DNA from: a virus
Length of the DNA stretch: 64,000 nucleotides
IMG/VR virus record: IMGVR_UViG_3300033995_001164
Span: 124,001-188,000 of that record
Reading direction: 5' to 3' (one strand)
The notes under the pieces were generated by a model. That model saw only the letters and a list, made by a program, of their open reading frames with translations. It did no database searches and was not told where the DNA came from. Of the stretch, positions 17,782-24,752 are shown piece by piece (position 1 is the stretch's first letter; each line of letters starts with the position of its first letter). Made by a program: the position numbers and the translations under genes.

Positions 17782-18293
17782 TATATCCCTCTAAATTCGT
17801 TTTCACTAACATATGTCGCTATGATAGTCCTGTAAAAAGGTTTGTAACCCGCGTACGAATGGCGGTTATCTGACCTAACATATCCATCATCACTCACAAC
17901 ATAATATCTAACTCGGTCTTCAGTTTCATAATACCCAAGATAATCTCCCAAAAATACCTCAACACCTAATTCATCAAGTGTTTTTTGATACACCGAAAAT
18001 TTCATATTACCAGGTTCCTGACTCTCAAGTTTAGAACTGGCAATTAGTTTAGAGGTTGGAGCCATTACTTGAACCAAACCTTGTAATTCAACCGGTGCCA
18101 TGAATTGGATTCCATCTTCGGTCACCTCACCATAAACATCATCAGTTTTAGTTTTATATCTATCAACTCTATAAAGAATAACGGTAAAGTTCATATCTCC
18201 CAATAACCATTCCTCACCCATACCTATGTCGAGAGAATAATCTTCGGCTCCGAAGAACTTACCTAATCTTGTTATTGGAACTAATTTTTGCAT
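17781..18293 (-). CDS. putative neck/head-closure protein
   Basis: A 170-residue, beta-rich protein of Tyr/Val-rich character. A segment near the C-terminus (LGVEVFLGDYLGYYETEDRVRYYVVSDDG) resembles the barrel of phage neck or head-closure proteins (gp14/gp15-type connectors), which describe a property axis such as a required interface thickness. The start MQKLVPITRLGKFFG is basic. It lies at the beginning of the tail operon, next to a hypothetical protein and before the tagged genes. The assignment rests on overall feel and neighbourhood and is weak; a small hypothetical virion protein is the alternative. Confidence 0.35.
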   Translation of the reverse strand: MQKLVPITRLGKFFGAEDYSLDIGMGEEWLLGDMNFTVILYRVDRYKTKTDDVYGEVTEDGIQFMAPVELQGLVQVMAPTSKLIASSKLESQEPGNMKFSVYQKTLDELGVEVFLGDYLGYYETEDRVRYYVVSDDGYVRSDNRHSYAGYKPFYRTIIATYVSENEFRGI

Positions 18294-18297
18294 ATTA

Positions 18298-18615
18298 TCA
18301 CTGTTTTAATCTATTATGATATGACTCAGATTCAATAGACGATGAACTAATAACAACATTAACATTAAAATAATTTTTAATTGTATTTTTAATCTCACGA
18401 TTCCATTGGTCTCTATAAACATCAGTTTTTTTCATGTTGTCTCTTTTTAAAAATTCACTTCCATCAGGGACAACATATGTAACCATCATATAGTATTCAT
18501 CCTTATAAGTTTCCATTGGTTTTAAATTAAAACCCATATCGGATACACCATTAGGTTTAATGACATTCATCATTTTACCTATCATTTTTTCTAATTGTGT
18601 TTGATTCATACTCAT
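18298..18615 (-). CDS. hypothetical protein at the head of the tail operon
   Basis: A 105-residue protein with an N-terminal helix (MNQTQLEKMIGKMMNVI) followed by beta strands (YYMMVTYVVPDG) and a C-terminal half rich in Lys, Asn and Ser. No family was recognised. Two ATGs, at 18615 and 18609, are possible starts. A GTATTTATC element (18621-18629) ends only six bases before the first ATG, so the transcript would be nearly leaderless. It is divergent from the helicase gene at 18671. Confidence 0.5.
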   Translation of the reverse strand: MSMNQTQLEKMIGKMMNVIKPNGVSDMGFNLKPMETYKDEYYMMVTYVVPDGSEFLKRDNMKKTDVYRDQWNREIKNTIKNYFNVNVVISSSSIESESYHNRLKQ

Positions 18616-18620
18616 ATCTT

Positions 18621-18629
18621 GATAAATAC
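18621..18629 (-). promoter_or_regulatory. GTATTTATC element before the tail operon
   Basis: GTATTTATC on the coding strand ends six bases before the ATG at 18615. If it is a -10 type element, transcription would start at or near the start codon. Confidence 0.4.
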
Positions 18630-18670
18630 TTCAATATCAACTATATTTAATTAAAATATTTTTTGTATAA

Positions 18671-21559
18671 ATGGATGTAAGTCTCGAGTCAAAAGCATTG
18701 TCCTTATTGGAAACCTATGAAGGTGGTAATAACTACCTTATTGAATTAAAACGAAAGTCACAATTAAATAGAAAGTTTTACCCAACAAGGAGTCAATCAG
18801 AATACATAATTAACAATCACGATAAACAACCCAAAGTTGCCAAGAAATGGGTAATTCTTGATACCTACTTCGCACAGAAACTTGCGGATGATAAATTGTA
18901 TACTGAAATACCACAAAAGGTATGGGTTGAGAAATTATTATCGGATAAAGAAAAAGCGTATCATATTTGGGGTAGAGTATTTGAAACCGAAGAGTTCCAT
19001 CATTTTTGGTTACCTAAAGCGGCAATCATTAAAGATAACACCGTTAAAAACGTTGTAATTGATTATTCAAAATACTCTAATCGTCCTCCTCTTGAACATC
19101 AAAAAGAAGCCGTCCAAAAATTAGTTGAGAATAAGAAGTTTATTCTTGCTGACGATATGGGGTTGGGTAAAGCTGAATTTGTTGAGAATAAAGTATTTAC
19201 CCCATATGGTAGAAAAAGAATTGGAGATTTAGAAATTGGTGATGAAGTTATTGGTAGTGATGGTAAGAAATGTAATGTTCAAGGTGTTTATCCTCAAGGA
19301 ATTAAAGATTTATATAGAGTAACATTTAACGATGGAGTTTCTGTCTTAGTCTGTAAAGAACATTTATTTTCTGTTAGGGCGCGAAGTTTTGGTCATAATA
19401 CTAAAAATTCTCGTAATAAAAAAAACATTGTTTTATCTATTGGTCAAATGATTGATGAAGAATTATTTTTAGAAGTCTCAGGTGAGAAAAATAATATTAA
19501 TAGAAATTATAAATTTAAAACTTATTTTAAGGAAAAAGGAGGTAATAGTAAGTGGCAAATACCTATTGTTAAACCAATTGAATTTGTTGATAATGAAATC
19601 CCGGTAAATCCTTATTTACTTGGGTTAATTTTAGGTGATGGAGGTATCAGTCAAAAAAGTATTATGTTTAGTTCCGCAGATGATGAAATCATAGAATATA
19701 TTAAAGAATTATTACCTGAAAATACTCAAATAATTAAAAAGAAAAATACTAAATATGATTATTCCATTACAAAAAAAAATGGTCACAATAATCCTATCAC
19801 ACAAATTCTTAAAAATTTAAATTTAATGGGTTGTACTTCTCATAATAAATTTGTCCCGGATTGTTTTAAATATACCTCAATTGAAAATAGATTAGAAATT
19901 TTAAAAGGTTTAATGGATACTGATGGAACTTGTTGCCTCAATAAAAAAGGAAATTTTGAAGGGACTGAATTTTCAACTGTATCGGAAAGATTATGTGATG
20001 ATGTTATTGAAATCGTACATAGTTTAGGTGGTATTGCCAAAAAAAAAAGTAGAACAACTAACTATACATACAAGGGTGAAAAAAAAGAAGGTAAAAAATC
20101 TTATAGAGTTAACATAAAATTACCATCAGGGATGAATCCATTTAAACTTAAAAGAAAATACGATTTATACAATACTCCCGAAAAATATAAGGTTGGTAGA
20201 TATATTAAAGATATTAAATTTGAGGGTAATGGTGAGGCTATTTGTATTTCAGTAGATTCTCCTGATAAATTATATGTAACTGAACACGCAATTGTTACAC
20301 ATAACACAACTTCTACCATTATTGCCGCTTTAGAAACGGGAGCGAAGAAAATTTTAATTATTTGTCCCGCAACTCTTAAAATTAACTGGAAAAGAGAAAT
20401 TGAAAATTATTCGGATAGAAGTATCTATATCTCAGAAGGAAAACAATTTAGTACCGAAGATGATTTTGTTATCGTTAATTACGATATTATGAAGAATTTT
20501 CACGACCCAAAAAAGAAAGATGATTCTTTAATCTTAATGTCAAAATTTGATTTAATTATTATTGATGAAGCTCATTATATTAAAAATGCTCAAGCTCAAC
20601 GAACAAAACTTATTAATGACATTACAAAAAGTGTTGATAGGTTGTGGTTATTAACTGGTACACCAATGACTTCCCGTCCAATCGATTATTTTAATTTACT
20701 TAGTTTAATTGATTCACCTGTAGCCAAGAATTGGATGGCATATGTTATTCGTTATTGTTCTGGTTTTCAATTTAAAGTTGGTCCAAGAAAAATTTGGAAT
20801 GTTCAAGGGGCATCTAATCTTGAAGAATTACGAGATAGAACTGCAGGTCTTACTTTGAGAAGGTTGAAAGAAAATGTTTTAGATTTACCAGATAAAATTA
20901 TTACTCCGGTTTACTTAAGATTAAAGTCTAAACTTTATGAAGAAGTAATGGGTGATTATTACAATTGGTATGAAAAGAACCCTGAAGAATCAAAATCCTT
21001 AACAGTTCAATTCACAAAACTTACTAAAATTCGTCAAATTATTGCAGATGAAAAAATTACTCAAACAATAGAAATTGCGGAAAATATTATCGAACAAGAT
21101 AAAAAAGTCATAATTTTTTGTAACTTTACCGATTCATTAAATAAAATTACAGAACATTTTGGAAAAGCGGCGGTTAAACTCGATGGTTCAATGTCTAAAG
21201 TTGAGAGACAATTCAGTGTGGACCAATTCCAAGAAAATGATAAGATAAAAGTATTTGTCGGTAATATTAAAGCTGCCGGTGTTGGTATTACATTGACATC
21301 TGCTGAAGCGGTAATTTTTAATGATTTATCGTTTTTACCTTCCGACCATGCACAATCAGAAGACCGGGCATATAGATATGGACAAAAAAACAACGTATTA
21401 GTTTATTACCCAATTTTTGAAAATACAATTGAGGGAATTATCTACGACATACTTCATAATAAGAAACAAGTGATTGCAACCGTCATGGGAGATAATCAAA
21501 ATACTGCTGACGCAGCTGAAGAAATTATGACAAAAATTAATAGTTTAAGAAAAAAATAA
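18671..21559 (+). CDS. SNF2-family DNA helicase/translocase interrupted by an intein
   Basis: A 962-residue precursor. Without the intein (residues 168-545) the host protein is 584 residues. It has a short N-terminal region, then motif I DDMGLGKT split by the intein, Ia ILIICPATLKINWKREI, motif II IIDEAHYIKN (DEAH, about residue 631), motif III LLTGTPMTSRP, and the helicase-C block: VIIFCNFTDSLNKI, GITLTSAEAVIFND, then SEDRAYRYGQKN (motif VI). These are the signatures of SNF2/SMARCAL1-like ATP-dependent translocases. In phages such enzymes remodel forks or replace UvsW in replication and recombination. The intein sits in the ATP-binding loop, so splicing is required for activity. It starts at 18671 with an ATG and is divergent from the tail operon. 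Confidence 0.9.
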   Translation: MDVSLESKALSLLETYEGGNNYLIELKRKSQLNRKFYPTRSQSEYIINNHDKQPKVAKKWVILDTYFAQKLADDKLYTEIPQKVWVEKLLSDKEKAYHIWGRVFETEEFHHFWLPKAAIIKDNTVKNVVIDYSKYSNRPPLEHQKEAVQKLVENKKFILADDMGLGKAEFVENKVFTPYGRKRIGDLEIGDEVIGSDGKKCNVQGVYPQGIKDLYRVTFNDGVSVLVCKEHLFSVRARSFGHNTKNSRNKKNIVLSIGQMIDEELFLEVSGEKNNINRNYKFKTYFKEKGGNSKWQIPIVKPIEFVDNEIPVNPYLLGLILGDGGISQKSIMFSSADDEIIEYIKELLPENTQIIKKKNTKYDYSITKKNGHNNPITQILKNLNLMGCTSHNKFVPDCFKYTSIENRLEILKGLMDTDGTCCLNKKGNFEGTEFSTVSERLCDDVIEIVHSLGGIAKKKSRTTNYTYKGEKKEGKKSYRVNIKLPSGMNPFKLKRKYDLYNTPEKYKVGRYIKDIKFEGNGEAICISVDSPDKLYVTEHAIVTHNTTSTIIAALETGAKKILIICPATLKINWKREIENYSDRSIYISEGKQFSTEDDFVIVNYDIMKNFHDPKKKDDSLILMSKFDLIIIDEAHYIKNAQAQRTKLINDITKSVDRLWLLTGTPMTSRPIDYFNLLSLIDSPVAKNWMAYVIRYCSGFQFKVGPRKIWNVQGASNLEELRDRTAGLTLRRLKENVLDLPDKIITPVYLRLKSKLYEEVMGDYYNWYEKNPEESKSLTVQFTKLTKIRQIIADEKITQTIEIAENIIEQDKKVIIFCNFTDSLNKITEHFGKAAVKLDGSMSKVERQFSVDQFQENDKIKVFVGNIKAAGVGITLTSAEAVIFNDLSFLPSDHAQSEDRAYRYGQKNNVLVYYPIFENTIEGIIYDILHNKKQVIATVMGDNQNTADAAEEIMTKINSLRKK
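19172..20305 (+). mobile_element. class 3-like intein with LAGLIDADG endonuclease in SNF2 helicase
   Basis: A 378-residue in-frame insert between GLGK and TTS of the Walker A motif. It begins with Ala (168), lacking the usual Cys/Ser nucleophile, and ends VTHN followed by Thr (546). Block F carries Cys525 in AICISV and block G has Thr543 at the G:5 position, matching two of the three class 3 'WCT' residues; block B reads VCKEHLFSV, with Phe233 where class 3 inteins have Trp. Two LAGLIDADG motifs, LLGLILGDGG (about 316-325) and LKGLMDTDGT (about 411-420), mark a dodecapeptide homing endonuclease. The terminal HN pair needed for Asn cyclisation is present. Boundaries are set by restoring an intact helicase motif I. 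Confidence 0.9.
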
Positions 21560-21568
21560 TTGAATAAT

Positions 21569-21599
21569 TTTGATTATTGTTTTTATTTATATATATTTG
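21569..21599 (+). promoter_or_regulatory. Bacteroidota-type promoter (TTTG-N19-TATATTTG)
   Basis: TTTG at 21569-21572 and TATATTTG at 21592-21599 are separated by 19 bases, matching the -33/-7 consensus (TTTG, TAnnTTTG) known in Bacteroides and Flavobacterium. It lies 27 bases before the ATG at 21626. A TATTTATA word at 21584-21591 overlaps it, so host and late promoters may be stacked here. Confidence 0.45.
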
Positions 21600-21625
21600 T
21601 TCCCTAATTATAAAAACAAGCCTAT

Positions 21626-22462
21626 ATGACAACTGTTAAGACAAGTACATATTTAATTTTACTGACTGAAAAAGCCGAAAAATGTTCTCCATCCAAAGTG
21701 GAAGAATGTAGATTATTATTTAATAATAATCCCACCGTTAAGAATCTATTTAAAAATAGTATTAACCAAATCTTAAAAGAAGTTTTTCACCAATATTACT
21801 ATGAAAAAGATAAGTATTCTCCGGGAGAATCTTATGGTATTTATGATTTAGAAATGCCGGGTCGGTCAGTAATTAACAAACTAAACACAAACTATAGTGC
21901 GTTTAGTGTATTATTACGAGATGTTAATAAAGTACTCTCGGCCTTACAACAACCCATAATCATATTCCAATTCCAAACAGCCCAAGGACAAATTAGTGAA
22001 GTTAAAAGATTAAATCAATTTATCTACGAATATAAAAATAGAATATTCAATACCACTTCCCCTACATTCCAATCTTTAATGATGGTTCTGAATCAAACTC
22101 ACGCTTGGGGTCAAAAACGAGAAGACACCACAATTGAAATACTTAAAAAACGATTCGGGGGTAATAATATTATACCAATTGGTAAACTTGGAAGTAGTGA
22201 AGATATGATTGGTGGTGTTGATTGTAAAATAACTGTCGATGGTGTTTTAAAAACCTCTCAAATTAAACCATTTACTCATTTTAAAACCGAAAATGGTGCT
22301 ACTACAATAATGGGGTCCGGAAATGTTAAACGATATGATACTAATTGGTTGATATTCGCAAAAAATAATAAAGAAATTTTAATATTTGAAAATAAAAATA
22401 TTAAAATTGACGAAGGTAATTTTGTTTTTCCAGAACAAAATTTAATTTATAGTCTTTCTTGA
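21626..22462 (+). CDS. putative PD-(D/E)XK-type nuclease
   Basis: A 278-residue protein I cannot name with certainty. The C-terminal third has a nuclease-like core: HAWGQKREDTTIEILKKRFG, then GGVDCKITVDGVLKTSQIKPF, which offers an acidic residue, an Asp after a hydrophobic strand and a Q-x-K in a second strand, the usual PD-(D/E)XK arrangement. Many restriction-type and repair nucleases share it. The N-terminal half is helical and Asn/Lys-rich. It has its own host-like promoter and ends just before the ATATTTATA element that precedes the neck-like gene. Anti-host defence or genome processing would both suit. Alternative: a non-catalytic structural relative. Confidence 0.35.
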   Translation: MTTVKTSTYLILLTEKAEKCSPSKVEECRLLFNNNPTVKNLFKNSINQILKEVFHQYYYEKDKYSPGESYGIYDLEMPGRSVINKLNTNYSAFSVLLRDVNKVLSALQQPIIIFQFQTAQGQISEVKRLNQFIYEYKNRIFNTTSPTFQSLMMVLNQTHAWGQKREDTTIEILKKRFGGNNIIPIGKLGSSEDMIGGVDCKITVDGVLKTSQIKPFTHFKTENGATTIMGSGNVKRYDTNWLIFAKNNKEILIFENKNIKIDEGNFVFPEQNLIYSLS

Positions 22463-22470
22463 TATTTATA
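22462..22470 (+). promoter_or_regulatory. ATATTTATA element before neck-like gene
   Basis: ATATTTATA overlaps the stop of the nuclease-like gene and ends three bases before the ATG at 22474. A leaderless late transcript would be produced. Confidence 0.4.
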
Positions 22471-22473
22471 ATT

Positions 22474-23601
22474 ATGGCAGTTATACCGGAACCAGAAAGA
22501 AGTAAAATATATACGAGGGTCAAACATCAATTAGGAGCACCACTTAGAAGTGTTGAACTTGAAGATGAAATGATGGATTCGTTAATGGAATTATCTATTG
22601 GAGATTACGAAGAATATGTTCTTCAGTGGTTGATAGATAGTCAATGGGTTAATTTAGTTAATCTAAACATGAATGAGAAATCAGTTGCGAAGGCATTGAT
22701 TACTCGAACAATGGACTTTGAACAACAATTTAGTTATTCATATTCAAAAATTGTGGGTCTTCAAACAGAAGGTCCTTGGGTTCTAAAGAAGGACTATTTT
22801 GTATTAAGTGCAAACACTCAAACTTATGAGATTCCAGCGGGTCGAGAGGTTAATGAATTATTATGGTTTAGTGATAGACCATGGAACGCATTTGGATTAG
22901 GAGGGGCTGCCGGTGGATTTGGTATGGGTATGGGTCTTGGTGCTAGTGAGGCGGGGTTCGCCCAAATGGGAAATCAAGGTTCTTACTTTATGATGTCAGG
23001 TTTTGATTATTTATCGAGAATGCAAGAAGCAAATGTCATGAGTAGAATTTTAGGAGGTTCGCTTACCTATAGAATTACCGGATTACCTGATGGTAAGAAA
23101 AATATTCATTTATACAATACACCGGGAGGAAGATTTAATTGGAATAATATTAATGGTTATGTGGGTAAAGCCGTGTGGTATTGGTATTATGATGTGTCTC
23201 CTGATAATAGAGCCGATTGTTTAAAAAATAATCCTGATGTAATTAAATTACCGTCAGATGTTCCAATGGATAATTTAACTTGGGAAGAGTTAAATATACC
23301 GGGTCAACAATGGGTTAGAAGATGGTTTACTGCATATTGTAAAGAAACATTGGCAAGAGTTAGAGGAAAGTATAGTGGTAATCTTAAGACACCTGATAGT
23401 GAATTAACAATGGATTATCAATCATTATCGACTGAATCAAAAGATGAAAAATCAAAATTAATTGAAGAATTAACAGGTGCTGAAGGTTGGTTAACAAGAT
23501 TAAGACCTGAAAAAGTAATGGAAAGAGAAGCATTAATTGCTGAAAACTTAAACAAACAAATGAAATTTAGAGCAATGCCTCGACAAATTTACGTAATATA
23601 A
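22474..23601 (+). CDS. putative neck/connector virion protein (gp13-like)
   Basis: A 375-residue protein from the ATG at 22474; a TTG at 22459 is in frame but less likely because it lies inside the promoter-like element. The N-terminus (YTRVKHQLGAPLRSVELEDEMM) and the C-terminal block (WVRRWFTAYCKETLARVRGK, then YSGNLKTPDSELTMDYQSL) resemble phage neck proteins that link the portal to the tail; the C-terminal block has the helix-loop-helix with RGK seen in T4 gp13-type connectors. T4 gp13 has 309 residues. A Gly/Met-rich patch (GGAAGGFGMGMGLGASEAG) in the middle is unusual. Context is consistent: it is followed by a small virion-type gene. The assignment is by pattern and position. Confidence 0.45.
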   Translation: MAVIPEPERSKIYTRVKHQLGAPLRSVELEDEMMDSLMELSIGDYEEYVLQWLIDSQWVNLVNLNMNEKSVAKALITRTMDFEQQFSYSYSKIVGLQTEGPWVLKKDYFVLSANTQTYEIPAGREVNELLWFSDRPWNAFGLGGAAGGFGMGMGLGASEAGFAQMGNQGSYFMMSGFDYLSRMQEANVMSRILGGSLTYRITGLPDGKKNIHLYNTPGGRFNWNNINGYVGKAVWYWYYDVSPDNRADCLKNNPDVIKLPSDVPMDNLTWEELNIPGQQWVRRWFTAYCKETLARVRGKYSGNLKTPDSELTMDYQSLSTESKDEKSKLIEELTGAEGWLTRLRPEKVMEREALIAENLNKQMKFRAMPRQIYVI

Positions 23602-23602
23602 T

Positions 23603-23938
23603 ATGGCAATAGTAAAATCAATTCCTTCAAGAAGGATTATAAATGGAATGGTAATTGACACCTCGGAAATATCTGTAGTGTCTGAATCGGATTATAGGAC
23701 AAATGGAGAAAGTTGTATTATTGTTAGAGGTGTCTCAGAATCAATAATTATTTTAGACTCAAAAACAACTGACCATATTGTAATTAAATCAATGACTAAA
23801 GTTACGATAAAACCGGACATTGGAAAAATAGATGAAGACTATGATGAAATAGTTGCCGACCAATATGCTTGTATTGAATTTAGGTTTGTTGGAGGTAATT
23901 GGTACGTGTTGAGCTCAGATGGACTTAAACAATCATAA
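23603..23938 (+). CDS. small beta-rich virion-associated protein
   Basis: A 111-residue protein with alternating hydrophobic strands (CIIVRGVSESIIILDS, then HIVIKSMTKVTIKP) typical of a beta-solenoid or small decoration domain, ending WYVLSSDGLKQS. It is separated by one base from the stop of the neck-like gene and is followed by a strong terminator. No named family was recognised; a head-decoration or tail-associated role is a guess from fold character and operon context. Confidence 0.5.
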   Translation: MAIVKSIPSRRIINGMVIDTSEISVVSESDYRTNGESCIIVRGVSESIIILDSKTTDHIVIKSMTKVTIKPDIGKIDEDYDEIVADQYACIEFRFVGGNWYVLSSDGLKQS

Positions 23939-23965
23939 AAAAAGTGGATTATATCCACTTTTTTT
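23937..23965. terminator. bidirectional terminator between convergent genes
   Basis: A perfect 12-bp stem (7 A plus GTGGA / TCCAC plus 7 T) with a 5-base loop lies between the plus-strand virion gene and the minus-strand HNH gene. Runs of T follow on both strands, so it can stop both transcripts. Confidence 0.85.
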
Positions 23966-24563
23966 ATGTCACTCTATTTCCCTTTTTCATATTATCCTTT
24001 CCCCACAATGGTTGTAGATTAGTATAATTAGATAGTCTGATAATGTCTTCCTCATTTTTTGCCGAAGATAATGGAATTATATGGTCAATATGCCACCCGT
24101 AAAATCCCTTGTTATCCCAAGTCATACCTTCACTAAATTTATCTTCTAAGTATTTTTTCAAAAATGTTGTATCACACCCTAAATAATCTATCGAGCGATT
24201 TTTTTTAATAAGATTATTATCTCTAAAAATATCTTTTAACCTATTTCGATAATTTGTAATTAATTTAAATAATATATCATTGTTATATCTTTCTTTATTT
24301 TTCTTTGACTGATAATTCCTAATTTTATCTTTGTTTTTATCTCTCCATTTTTTATTATATTCGTATAATCTTCCCGGATTTTTTTTAAGAAATTTTTTTT
24401 TAATGTCGTCAGATTTTTCCTGATTATTTTTTCTCCAATTCTCACTGTTCTTATTTTGACATTTTTTACAGTTAGACCTTAATCCATCATGAGAATCCCC
24501 ATTTCTATAAAAATCACAAACATTTTTTTCTTCTTTACATTTACTACAAGTTTTTGTTTCCAT
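23964..24563 (-). CDS. free-standing HNH homing endonuclease
   Basis: A 199-residue protein. The N-terminus has a CxxC...CxxC zinc site (CSKCKEEK, CKKCQN). The C-terminus carries the HNH core: WHIDHIIPLSS, then NLQPLWGKDNMKKGN. A long Lys/Asn-rich helical middle probably reads the DNA target. The start overlaps the end of the RHH gene at 24544-24705 by 20 bases. It lies downstream of the DNA polymerase gene, so polymerase or its surroundings may be the homing locus. It closely resembles the second HNH gene at 28156 in domain order and zinc-finger sequence, with which it shares an upstream RHH gene. Confidence 0.85.
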   Translation of the reverse strand: METKTCSKCKEEKNVCDFYRNGDSHDGLRSNCKKCQNKNSENWRKNNQEKSDDIKKKFLKKNPGRLYEYNKKWRDKNKDKIRNYQSKKNKERYNNDILFKLITNYRNRLKDIFRDNNLIKKNRSIDYLGCDTTFLKKYLEDKFSEGMTWDNKGFYGWHIDHIIPLSSAKNEEDIIRLSNYTNLQPLWGKDNMKKGNRVT

Positions 24564-24705
24564 CTTTTCTATAATCTTTAAGTAATTGATTCACTAATGA
24601 TGATAAATTAATGTGAAGTCCTCGATAATAAGTTAATAGTTCAGGGTCTAACGCCACCGATACTTTAGTTTTCCTTTCTTCTTCTAATTTTAATTTTCTT
24701 CCCAT
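24544..24705 (-). CDS. ribbon-helix-helix regulator paired with HNH endonuclease
   Basis: A 53-residue protein not found by long-ORF searches. It contains one RHH unit: basic arm MGRKLKLEEERK, strand TKVSVALD, helix PELLTYYRGL, helix NLSSLVNQLLKDY. RHH proteins bind DNA as dimers and commonly act as repressors. Its last 20 bases overlap the start of the HNH gene, so the two are co-translated. Two ATATTTATN words and a TGTGA-N4-TCACA inverted repeat lie in the 47 bases upstream. The RHH/HNH pair is repeated at 28023-28812, which argues that the pair is a functional cassette and not an accident. Confidence 0.75.
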   Translation of the reverse strand: MGRKLKLEEERKTKVSVALDPELLTYYRGLHINLSSLVNQLLKDYRKDGNKNL

Positions 24706-24708
24706 AAT

Positions 24709-24749
24709 AATAAATATCTATAAATATAGTAAAAGTGTGATGATTCACA
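24709..24749 (-). promoter_or_regulatory. promoter and operator candidate before RHH-HNH cassette
   Basis: On the minus strand the leader reads TGTGA-ATCA-TCACA (24736-24749), then CTTTTACT, then TATTTATAG (24718-24726) and ATATTTATT (24709-24717), ending four bases before the ATG. GTGA...TCAC also occurs as GTGAAGTTCAC at 27506-27516, before the polymerase gene. Confidence 0.4.
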
Positions 24750-24752
24750 AAA

